From positions 248,001 to 312,000 of the forward strand of contig NZ_JAUETR010000003.1 in assembly GCF_032484785.1 (NCBI RefSeq): a stretch of 64,000 nucleotides of DNA. The letters run 5' to 3'. The notes below the pieces were generated by a model. That model saw only the letters and a program-made list of their open reading frames with translations. It was not told the origin of the DNA and made no database searches. Positions within the stretch are counted from its first letter, which is position 1. The number at the start of each line of letters is the position of its first letter. Made by a program: the position numbers and the translations under genes. This DNA is from Bradyrhizobium sp. SZCCHNS1050. GTDB taxonomy: Bacteria > Pseudomonadota > Alphaproteobacteria > Rhizobiales > Xanthobacteraceae. Positions 24,259 to 32,428 of this stretch are shown here, piece after piece.

Positions 24259-25446
24259 TCAGACCGGGCTCGCATGGATCACGTCGCGCGGTGCGCTCGT
24301 GCCGAAGGCTCTCCGTAACCATGTTCGCGAGGGCGCCTCGATGAGCATGTAGGTGACCCAGGCCATCGCCGTCGCAATCGCAACGAACAGACCGAGCCGC
24401 AGTGCGAGCTCAAGAGCGCCAGGAGCATCTGACTTTCCGATCATCGCAAGCCGAATGAGAAAGGGATGCAGCAGATAGATCGAATAGCTGCATTCGCCAC
24501 CAATGATCAGGGCTCTGGACGACAGCCAAGCGGCATGACCGTACCGACTGGCTGCGACGAAGACGATCGAAAATCCCGAGATCTCGATGAGACGTACGGC
24601 AAGTTCGATCGCGAACGACCAGCCGGGCAGACGAGGCTGCAGAAACAGCAGCACAGGCGCACAGATGAGGCTCGCCAGCGAAAGCCAGAACAGGAGTCTC
24701 ACGCAGCGTCGCTCCCGATCACCGACGCCGGCATCCGCGCGGTTCCTGTAGATCATGGCGGCAAGGCAGCCGGCCAGGAACTGAGCGATGTGAAGATAGG
24801 GAGAGTAGTAGGTGAGCCACTGCATCCCGTTTTGCGTAAGACTCGGCGCGGCGGCCCGTAGCAACGCATCGCCGAAGGTGAAGGCGGCCGCGATCGTCAG
24901 CGCGAACGTCACGATGTTCGCCAGCGCGATCCAGATGATCGTGGGCAGCCGGACGACGGCTGCAAACAGCAGGCAGACGAATGGAAACAGCAGGTAGAAG
25001 AACAGCTCCACGCTGATGGACCAGAGGTGCTGCAGCGACGGCACGACTGCGACCAGCATGGTGCCGTTCTGCACGGGAAACCAGGCTTGCGTCATCGTGA
25101 GGAGGAAGCCGAGCGACGGGGCCGAGAGACCTCGCGCGATCACGACGTATGCGACGACTGCGAGCGTAATCACGGCGTACATGGGGTAGAGCCGGGCGAA
25201 GCGCGCGATGGCAAATTCGCGAAGAGCGCTTCCGAGCGGTTGCGACTGGAAGCGCGCGGCATAGTTGAGCCACAGGACGAATCCGCTCAGCACGAAGAAC
25301 ATTGTCATTCCGATGCTGCTGACTTGTGCGATGAGCTCGGGCAGCAGGCCTTGCGCCAACGACGGGGCGCCATGGCCGACGGCGACCGTTGCGGCCGCGA
25401 CGAAGCGTAAGCCGGTCAGCGAGCCGATGAAGCGTTGCTCGTTCAC
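24259..25446 (-). CDS. Membrane acyltransferase (acyltransferase_3 family)
   Basis: A 395-residue integral membrane O-acyltransferase with about ten helices. The N-terminal SLTGLRFVAAATVAVGHGAP contains the R..A...V..GH motif, with the catalytic His at about residue 25. FFVLSGFVLWLNY and ARFARLYPMYAVI are also typical. The family acetylates or acylates surface polysaccharides, Nod factors, lipids or peptidoglycan. GTG 25446 (MNEQRFIGSL) is proposed as start since homology begins there; its ribosome binding site is poor, so the start is uncertain. Confidence 0.85.
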   Translation of the reverse strand: MNEQRFIGSLTGLRFVAAATVAVGHGAPSLAQGLLPELIAQVSSIGMTMFFVLSGFVLWLNYAARFQSQPLGSALREFAIARFARLYPMYAVITLAVVAYVVIARGLSAPSLGFLLTMTQAWFPVQNGTMLVAVVPSLQHLWSISVELFFYLLFPFVCLLFAAVVRLPTIIWIALANIVTFALTIAAAFTFGDALLRAAAPSLTQNGMQWLTYYSPYLHIAQFLAGCLAAMIYRNRADAGVGDRERRCVRLLFWLSLASLICAPVLLFLQPRLPGWSFAIELAVRLIEISGFSIVFVAASRYGHAAWLSSRALIIGGECSYSIYLLHPFLIRLAMIGKSDAPGALELALRLGLFVAIATAMAWVTYMLIEAPSRTWLRRAFGTSAPRDVIHASPV

Positions 25447-25982
25447 TTTGAGGGATGGTCCTGATGCTTGGGAGGCGCTCCGGCTGTTGTAGAAACAGCA
25501 GGGCCTGGAGGCAACCCGACGCCGGCCGGAGACGGGATTGCCGCCCGCTCGAGCGACGATCTGGCGTTCAGGCCAGAGATGACTCTGCACCGTGATCGCT
25601 CCGACGTCCGCCGTGGCGGCGTTGCACTTGCTGTCAACGAACTGAAAAATAAAGAAAAAATAGCCTTGGCATCGGCGGCCAACGGTCGAGGCGTTTCCCG
25701 GCGCGGCACGCGATCGGCGAGAGGGCTGGGCAACAGGCCGACAGAGTTTGAAGAAATCCGGGTAGAGCAGCTCCTGCAGCGGATCGTGCCTGTTGCGAAA
25801 AGCCGCCGGGACTCCTCGATCCGCGGGAGGTGACGGCCAGGGCCATGGTCGCACCTGCGTGGGATGCGGAGCCCCCGTCCGGGCGGGGGCCGGGACCGGA
25901 TTGCAAATGGACTCGCAAACCGGCGGCGGCTAGTTATTTGTCACCCTCCGGCTGGTCATTTTGCATGACGCTGAGCGCTTGA
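25447..25982. other. Gene-free divergent region
   Basis: A 536-bp stretch between the acyltransferase and the 137-residue gene with no supported gene. A GC hairpin (arms GCCCCCG and CGGGGGC, 25871-25890) is the only structure noted. Promoters of both flanking genes must lie here. Confidence 0.5.
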
Positions 25983-26396
25983 ATGAGGACGGAAGCCGCC
26001 TTGCCCGCTGCGCCATCTCAGCTCACCGATCAAACCGTCAACACCCAGCTGACGACGAATTGCAATGCGCAGGTGGCTGCAACGTTCGACACGAATGACA
26101 GCACCTGGGTGACCTTCTTTTTCAACGGTACGATCCCGTGCTGGAGAGCGCTGGTGTCGATTGGCGAAGTAGAGGTCGAACTGACCGAGGACATTGCAAT
26201 TGCAGGCATTGTCCTGCGCAAGGGGCTGACGGTGACCATGCACCCGATGGGTCGCTACTACACGGTCACGATGAGCGGGGAGATTGTCGATTCCGGAAAG
26301 GAGAGCAGCTTTACCGGATTCGTGCTCGGCTCGTTCATCCGGTCCGCAGCGATGAAGCGTGCGATGCAGATGCTTCGGAAACAAGTCAGCCGCTGA
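25983..26396 (+). CDS. Single-copy member of the beta-domain family in the giant-protein cluster
   Basis: A 137-residue protein with no signal peptide and no known family. Residues about 25-120 align with each of the two repeats of the next protein. Shared features are an N-terminal T..N..V..T segment, F.G.IP.W..LVS, ADI or EDI.I, RKG.T, YTVT and SGEIVD. It is thus a diverged single-domain relative with an added basic C-terminal helix (MKRAMQMLRKQVSR). It lies 222 bp before the main cluster and may have its own promoter. Confidence 0.65.
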   Translation: MRTEAALPAAPSQLTDQTVNTQLTTNCNAQVAATFDTNDSTWVTFFFNGTIPCWRALVSIGEVEVELTEDIAIAGIVLRKGLTVTMHPMGRYYTVTMSGEIVDSGKESSFTGFVLGSFIRSAAMKRAMQMLRKQVSR

Positions 26397-26618
26397 GCGG
26401 CGCCCGGCTTCGCCTGAAATGTAAACACCAGAATGTGACCGGGCGTTGGGGGAAGACTGTGATCTGGCCCGATTGACCACCGTCGCGAACCCTGTTACAC
26501 GCCACAACCTCTGATAGATTTCAATCATTGGTAGCTTATTCGATTTTCCATTCGTTTCAGCCGTGCCGGCAGTTGCGTACTGCGGGTTTTGATCTGTGTT
26601 TTATAAAAGGAGATAGCC
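26397..26618 (+). promoter_or_regulatory. Leader/promoter region of the giant-protein cluster
   Basis: This gap is notably AT-rich near its end and finishes with a strong ribosome binding site, AAAAGGAGATAG, 4 bp before ATG 26619. No confident -35/-10 pair could be assigned. It is the only sizeable gap before 42970, so it is the probable promoter of the four genes that follow. Confidence 0.45.
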
Positions 26619-27371
26619 ATGGCTCATCATGAAGGCGTTCGTTTTTCGGCTCCTGCTGTCGTTACTACTCCCACAAGCCCCAACACGGAGGTCGTCGCGA
26701 CGCCGACGGGCGATCAAAACAACACGACGCAGCTCGTGTTCGAGTATCAGGGGCGCATTCCGGTCTGGACGCCGGTGGTCTCGCAGGCACAACCTCAGGT
26801 CGTTTTGGCGGCTGACATCACGATCGGCGCAACGACTTGGCGCAAGGGCATTACGATCCAGTATGCGGCGCTGGGATCGACCCAGTACACCGTGACCATC
26901 ATCTCGGGCGAGATCGTGGACGATCGTGGGCTCTACTTGCTCCAGGGCGTGACGCTCGGCATCTTCCCGATCGGTTTGGATGTCAAGGCAGCGCCATCCG
27001 CGACCGCGCGGACCGAGGAATATCCGCGCGCGGCCTTCACGGCGCTGCCGACGGTGAACACCCCGACCAGCCCGAACAGCAACGTGGTGACGACGCCGAG
27101 CGGCGACACCAACAACACGACCTACGTCTCATTCCAGTATCAGGGACGAATTCCGGTCTGGACGCCGATCGTCTCGCAGTCCCAGATCACTGCGGTCCTC
27201 GCCGCTGATATCACGATCGGCGCGACGACGTGGAAGGCGGGCATCACGGTGCAATATGCTGCGCTGGGCTCGGCGCAATATACGGTGACCATCATCAAGG
27301 GCGACATCATCGACGATCGCGCCCTCTATTCACTGGCGGGCACCTTGCTCGGCATTTTCCCGATCGGGTGA
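26619..27371 (+). CDS. Two-repeat beta-domain protein, first gene of the compact cluster
   Basis: A 250-residue protein built of two tandem copies of one domain of about 95-100 residues (about 19-118 and 150-250). The copies share YQGRIPVW, VLAADITIGATTW and QYTVTII segments and both end LGIFPIG. The linker is Ala/Thr-rich. Alternating hydrophobic residues and Thr/Asn richness suggest beta-sandwich folds. There is no signal peptide or membrane segment. A third, diverged copy is the gene at 25983. Its stop is 7 bp before the 1207-residue gene. Function unknown; a structural or adhesive role is only a guess. Confidence 0.75.
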   Translation: MAHHEGVRFSAPAVVTTPTSPNTEVVATPTGDQNNTTQLVFEYQGRIPVWTPVVSQAQPQVVLAADITIGATTWRKGITIQYAALGSTQYTVTIISGEIVDDRGLYLLQGVTLGIFPIGLDVKAAPSATARTEEYPRAAFTALPTVNTPTSPNSNVVTTPSGDTNNTTYVSFQYQGRIPVWTPIVSQSQITAVLAADITIGATTWKAGITVQYAALGSAQYTVTIIKGDIIDDRALYSLAGTLLGIFPIG

Positions 27372-27378
27372 TACGAGC

Positions 27379-30300
27379 ATGGACGCGTCTGCGTCAGCGC
27401 AGTTCGAGCAGGTCGGCTCCTCTGCGATTTACGAGACCAGGGTTGCCGGCTCGGTTGGCTGGGCCGGCTACCTTCTCGGCACGGGCTCGTCTCTGCCACC
27501 GTTCATCAATTACGACGACTCGCTGAAGAAGTACGGTGGCAGTTATCTGTTTGCGACACAGCGGCCCGCCGATCTCGATCGGGATCCCGGCGGGTTCGCC
27601 GGGCGTGTCCGGGCCTATATCAGCAAGGCGACGCGCAATCGTGCTGTCGTCTGGCTCGCGTCGGCCAACCCGGTCGCGTTCGGCGACTTCGAGCGCTATG
27701 GCGTCTCCTTCATCAATCTGCCGCCGGTCTACCAGGTCTCGGGCAACCTGAACCTGTGGTTTGCCAGCAACGCCAAATTCTACATCCTCGACCAGAGCCG
27801 GATCGATATCGAGGGTGGGGCGCTGCGCCTGTCGGGCTCGGCGCTGAGTTCACCTCCGTTCATCGGCTTTTCGGGCAAGGGCGACAACCCGCTCGGCATT
27901 CGGCTTGCGCCGACCTCCAACAATCGCATCTACGCCTATGTGCCGTTCGGCGGCGCCAACACCGGTTGCGTAACCTTCGATGGGCTGCTCGATTCGAAGC
28001 AGGCGTTCGTCAGCCAGGGCTTGGAGCAGGGCATCCGCTACGTCATCAACAACAGCGCGACGACGTCGCTGCAAGCTGCGCAATATGCAGCCATGACGGT
28101 GGCGGCGTTGCCGTCGCAGCTTTCGATCGCAGGTGCCTTCGACCTCGGCGATCCGGCCAACCGCGTGATCGGCCGAGAGCAGCTCGAGCAGGGGTATCTG
28201 CGTTCGGGGTTCGCCATCAAGGGGGGGCCTGCGCTGACGAGCGAATTCCGCACGACCGGCGGGCGTGTCGTGCAACTGACGCCGCTCGGGGCTAGCAGTA
28301 CGGATACGGCGCCGGCGCTCGGAGCAGGGGGCTTCGCCTTTGCGACCAGCGCCGCGAAGACGGCCGCGGTCGACACTGGCACGACCTATCTCAGCCTGGC
28401 CGGCCACTATGCGCTCGGCGCCGATGGCAGTTCGGCGGGGCAGCTTGCGAAGCTGATGGGTGGACTATTCGGATCGGAGGCGCTCAGCTTCAAGGCGTAC
28501 GACGCCAGCCAGCCCGCAGCGCAGAACGATCGTCTCAACGCCATTCCCTCGAAGCCCGGCTACGCGCCGGTGTTCCCATTCGAGACGGCGGATCTCAACC
28601 GTCCCGCGAGCGGTGCCGTTGCGCCGCGCCTGACCGACGACCACCAGACCTCCTGGGTGACCATCGTCGCCGGCAGCGGGACCGTCGACTATCTGGCCGA
28701 GCCCGAGGGCAGCGCGATCTACGGTGCGGCCGCGGCCGGCGCCGCGAATGCGGAGATACTCCAATCCGCGCCGCCGTTCATGCCGCTCGCCCAGGGCAAC
28801 GACAAGACGTTCCCGCTGGCGCCTTATGGAGCTGCTGCGAGTAGCGGCCTCGATGGCGCGACGCTCGTCCAGTTCGAGAGCCAGATCGTGGCCGCAACCC
28901 GCAAGTCGCTGATCTCGAGCTATGGCAGCAAGACGTGGTCGGCGCGGGTGCAGGCGGCGCGGGCTCACGCGTTGCGCGGCACGCTGCCGGACGGCCCGAG
29001 CGCCGATGGGACGACGCCGCAGGGCTTCATCATCGAGCGAGATCCGACGACGGGGGCCTATCTGAAGGTCAGTATGGCGCAGTCGATCGACCGCGACGGC
29101 AACACCCTGCCATTCGCGCTATCCGCTCCCTCCCAGGCGATGCAGGACGCCTTGCAGACCAACCAGCTCTTTCTGGTCGCCGTCAATCCGGAGCCGTTCG
29201 GCACAGGCGCCCAGTTCGCCAACACCGTCAATATTGCGGGCTGGACCATGACCGCGGCGGTCGGCGCCGGCGCCTCGGCCACCGCCTACCGCAACGTGAT
29301 GATCATGAAGTTCTGCTCTGGCTCGTTGCTGGAGCGGGTCACGAATGCCAATCGCTGGACGTCCGCGGAGCAGTTCTCTTTGTTGCCCGGCACACCGCCG
29401 GTGACCGCTGCGCTGTCCTACACCGGCCTGTCGCAATGGCTACAGGACTACATCGCGGACGCCATCGCACGCTCGAAGGGACCGTCCGGCCCATTCTACG
29501 AGAATTTCGCGCGCATCGCCCAGGATCCGAACTGGACCGGCGTCATCGTGCTCGCGGCCGACCTCGGCCAGCGCGACATGCCGCCGGAGATTGCGGGGCT
29601 TGCCGCCGGCATCGACTTCACCCGCTTCAACGCTCATCATTTCGGCTTCACCGTCAGCCGCGTCACGGTCGACGGCCGGAGCGGTCGGATCACGATGCCC
29701 CAGGGCAATTCGAGCCTGTTCGGGCTGATCGACTACGAAGATCCGCGCTATGCGATGAACATCTCCAACGGCGTTGCGCCTGACGTGCCGGTGGCGGTGC
29801 AGATGAGCGGCGAGTTCGATTTCACCGTGCTGCAGCTGCAGTCGTTGTTCGAGAACGCCAGGCTGACGCGGTTCGACAGCCACGTCCAGCTCTCGGTCGC
29901 GGCGCTGTTCGGCGCGCCGGTGTCGCGGCTGTACTCGCGCGGCAAGCCGCAGCCCTTCACGGGAATCGTGCTCAAGGGCAGCTATGTCGATCAGGGCGGC
30001 CGCGGCGCCTATGTCTTCGAGCAGAACACGACCAACGTGCTGACCAGCCCGTCGAACGTGCTGCCGGCCGTGGCCTTCGACCGGGTGCAGTTCAACACGA
30101 TTGGCACCCAGGACCAGGGCGCCACGGTGGCGAGCAACTTCCTCGTCTGGGGGCAGCTCGATTTCACGGCGCTTCAGAGCACCATCGGAGAGACGCTCGA
30201 CCTGCTGTCGTTCGGCAGTCCGCCGGATACGCCCGAGGAGGCGCTCGGTGTCGGGCTCGCCTTCTCCGGCCTCGTCATCGGCATGACCTATCCGCAGGCG

Positions 30301-31002
30301 ACGCCCGGAGCCAAGAGGTTTGGGGTCGCGACCGGCAACCTGGCCTGGAATCTCAACGGCTCGACGATGCGCGACACCAGCCTGTTCCGCGGCTTCGCGC
30401 TGCAACTGAAGAGCTTCGTCAACGCGACCGGTGATCAGAAGCCGTCCGATCTCGGCTTCCTGCCGGTGACGTCGCAGCTCAACCTCACCGAACTCGAGGG
30501 GCCCTGGTTCGGGGTGGTCTACGACATCACGCTGGGCGGTCCGGGGGCGCTCGCCTCTGGCGTCGGCTTCCAGTCGCAGCTGCTCGCGGCATGGTCACCG
30601 GTCACCACCGGGTCGGATGCGCAGCACGCGGTCTTCATCGGCATGAGCCTGCCGGGCGCGGCGCCCGGCGCCAGCCTGTTCAGCATCCAGGGCGTCATCA
30701 AGGTTGCGGTCGGTGCGATCTCGATCCTGCGCCAGCCGGTTCCGACCGCAAAAGGGCGCATGCTGGCCGAGGACGGTCCGAAGTGGTTCTACTGCCTGCG
30801 GATCGACGATATCGCCATCAAGATATTCGGCATCGCCAAGCTGCCGCCGTCCGCCAACATCCAGTTCTTCCTGTTCGGCGATCCCGACAACACCGGCAGC
30901 CTCGGCTGGTACGCCGCCTATGTCGCCGACGACAATCCGGGCTGCGAGCAGTCGCTCGCATTCGCCGCACGCAAGCCCGAGCTTCAGGAGCCGTCATCAT
31001 GA
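27379..31002 (+). CDS. Orphan 1207-residue protein of the giant-protein cluster
   Basis: A 1207-residue protein of no family known to me. There is no signal peptide, no membrane helix, few Cys, and a high content of Gly, Ala, Ser and Thr. Many beta-type segments are present, such as YVPFGGANTGCVTFDG, and, in the C-terminal third, a series of strand-like stretches including WFGVVYDITLGGPGALASGV. The end has FYCLRIDDIAIKIFGIAKLP. It has no repeat copies of the small beta domain. Its stop overlaps the start of the EEP enzyme (ATGA), so the two are translationally coupled. It could be a scaffold or secreted surface protein. Confidence 0.75.
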   Translation: MDASASAQFEQVGSSAIYETRVAGSVGWAGYLLGTGSSLPPFINYDDSLKKYGGSYLFATQRPADLDRDPGGFAGRVRAYISKATRNRAVVWLASANPVAFGDFERYGVSFINLPPVYQVSGNLNLWFASNAKFYILDQSRIDIEGGALRLSGSALSSPPFIGFSGKGDNPLGIRLAPTSNNRIYAYVPFGGANTGCVTFDGLLDSKQAFVSQGLEQGIRYVINNSATTSLQAAQYAAMTVAALPSQLSIAGAFDLGDPANRVIGREQLEQGYLRSGFAIKGGPALTSEFRTTGGRVVQLTPLGASSTDTAPALGAGGFAFATSAAKTAAVDTGTTYLSLAGHYALGADGSSAGQLAKLMGGLFGSEALSFKAYDASQPAAQNDRLNAIPSKPGYAPVFPFETADLNRPASGAVAPRLTDDHQTSWVTIVAGSGTVDYLAEPEGSAIYGAAAAGAANAEILQSAPPFMPLAQGNDKTFPLAPYGAAASSGLDGATLVQFESQIVAATRKSLISSYGSKTWSARVQAARAHALRGTLPDGPSADGTTPQGFIIERDPTTGAYLKVSMAQSIDRDGNTLPFALSAPSQAMQDALQTNQLFLVAVNPEPFGTGAQFANTVNIAGWTMTAAVGAGASATAYRNVMIMKFCSGSLLERVTNANRWTSAEQFSLLPGTPPVTAALSYTGLSQWLQDYIADAIARSKGPSGPFYENFARIAQDPNWTGVIVLAADLGQRDMPPEIAGLAAGIDFTRFNAHHFGFTVSRVTVDGRSGRITMPQGNSSLFGLIDYEDPRYAMNISNGVAPDVPVAVQMSGEFDFTVLQLQSLFENARLTRFDSHVQLSVAALFGAPVSRLYSRGKPQPFTGIVLKGSYVDQGGRGAYVFEQNTTNVLTSPSNVLPAVAFDRVQFNTIGTQDQGATVASNFLVWGQLDFTALQSTIGETLDLLSFGSPPDTPEEALGVGLAFSGLVIGMTYPQATPGAKRFGVATGNLAWNLNGSTMRDTSLFRGFALQLKSFVNATGDQKPSDLGFLPVTSQLNLTELEGPWFGVVYDITLGGPGALASGVGFQSQLLAAWSPVTTGSDAQHAVFIGMSLPGAAPGASLFSIQGVIKVAVGAISILRQPVPTAKGRMLAEDGPKWFYCLRIDDIAIKIFGIAKLPPSANIQFFLFGDPDNTGSLGWYAAYVADDNPGCEQSLAFAARKPELQEPSS

Positions 31003-32414
31003 CGCGGATCCTGTTCTGGAATATCGAAAACTTCTCGGTCAACAAGATCTTTTCGGCCTCGATCAAGCGACAACGCGGGCATGGCGGTCTCAACGACATG
31101 CAGAGCGCGATCCAGCGCCGCGCGGTGATCAATGCCGTGCTGGCGGCCGTGCAGCCGGACATCATCGTCATCATCGAGGTGAGCTCGGGCGACAATGCGC
31201 CCAACGCTCTGGCGAGCCAGACCGGCGGCATCAATGCGCTCGCCATGGTGCAGTTCGGGCTCAACAACCCCGCCACGATGGTGGCGGGCGGATGGAACGC
31301 CGTGCCGCCGCTCTACACCGGGGTCGGTGGGCGCTCAGAGACGGTCGGCATTCTCTATCGCCGCACCAACACCGCTGGCACCCTCAACCGCTACTTCACC
31401 GGGCCCAACATCTGGACCGGCGGGCATGGCGGCGTGTCGGTGCCGCCGGGCGGCGGCGTCGCCATGCCGTACAATGGCATGGTGGTGCCCCTCGGTGCCG
31501 TCAACGTCAATGGAATGCTGGTGCCTCCGGGCCTGGGCGGAGTGCGCCAGATCCCTGCGGGTGCCCAGCACAATGGCGGCCTCAACGAGGACGTCGTCGC
31601 GGCGCGGATCGCCTTCACGACCACGCTCGGCGCTCCTGTTGCCTTTGCCGGGCTGCGCGAGCCGTTCATGGCGACGTTCACCGAGGCCGATAATCTCGGC
31701 GTCGTGCAGCGAGACCTCACCATCTTCGGCATCCATTCCCCGCCGAACAATCCGGCGGCGGCGAACTACATCACCACGCTGTCGACGATCAACGACGTCG
31801 TCGGCGCTCTGGGCGTAAACGAGACGCGGGTGATCGGCGGCGATTTCAACGTCAACCTGTTCGCCGTCAATGGTACCGCCTCGGGCCTCTATAATCCGCT
31901 CACCGGCGGTCCCGGTGCCTACACGCTGCTCGTCAGTCCGACGGCGGTGGGCGTTCCTGTCAATCTCGACCAGTACAAGGGTTATTTCTCCACCCATATC
32001 CGCGGCAAGGACAAGACGGCGGCGTCCAAGTTCCTCTGGTCCAACGGCGGCGGGCCGGGACAGAGCTTCTATCCCGGCTACGGCTATGTCGGCTCGAACT
32101 TCGTCGCCGCGCCGTTCTACTCGATCGACAACGTCCTGGTCTGGCCGCACAACGGCATGCACAACTATCAGACCACGATCATGAACACGGTGACCGGCAC
32201 GCCGATGAACGGGGTCATGGCGCCGCCGGACAATCCTCCCCCCGGTGCGATCGCTTTGGCCAACCAGTTCACCGCGCCGCCGATGGGGTGGCCGGGCGCA
32301 CCGACGGCGGCGAACTATCCGGGGATCGGCGGTGCCGGAAATCTGACCGGCTGGAGCAACTACGGACGCGTTCGCAACACCAGCGATCACTTCGGCATCT
32401 CTGCCGACATCTGA
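30999..32414 (+). CDS. EEP-fold (endonuclease/exonuclease/phosphatase) protein
   Basis: A 471-residue member of the EEP superfamily, which cleaves phosphodiester or phosphomonoester bonds using Mg. All key motifs are visible: RILFWNIENF (Asn8), DIIVIIEVSSG (metal Glu60), FGIHSPPN near 243 (catalytic His), GGDFNVNL near 283 (Asp and Asn) and TSDHFGISADI at the C-terminus (Asp-His). Between the Glu and His motifs there is a large Gly/Pro/Val-rich insert (about residues 125-200), so the protein is longer than typical members. There is no signal peptide. Substrate unknown: nucleic acid, lipid or nucleotide. Confidence 0.85.
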   Translation: MTRILFWNIENFSVNKIFSASIKRQRGHGGLNDMQSAIQRRAVINAVLAAVQPDIIVIIEVSSGDNAPNALASQTGGINALAMVQFGLNNPATMVAGGWNAVPPLYTGVGGRSETVGILYRRTNTAGTLNRYFTGPNIWTGGHGGVSVPPGGGVAMPYNGMVVPLGAVNVNGMLVPPGLGGVRQIPAGAQHNGGLNEDVVAARIAFTTTLGAPVAFAGLREPFMATFTEADNLGVVQRDLTIFGIHSPPNNPAAANYITTLSTINDVVGALGVNETRVIGGDFNVNLFAVNGTASGLYNPLTGGPGAYTLLVSPTAVGVPVNLDQYKGYFSTHIRGKDKTAASKFLWSNGGGPGQSFYPGYGYVGSNFVAAPFYSIDNVLVWPHNGMHNYQTTIMNTVTGTPMNGVMAPPDNPPPGAIALANQFTAPPMGWPGAPTAANYPGIGGAGNLTGWSNYGRVRNTSDHFGISADI

Positions 32415-32428
32415 GGGAGCGCCGGCTG

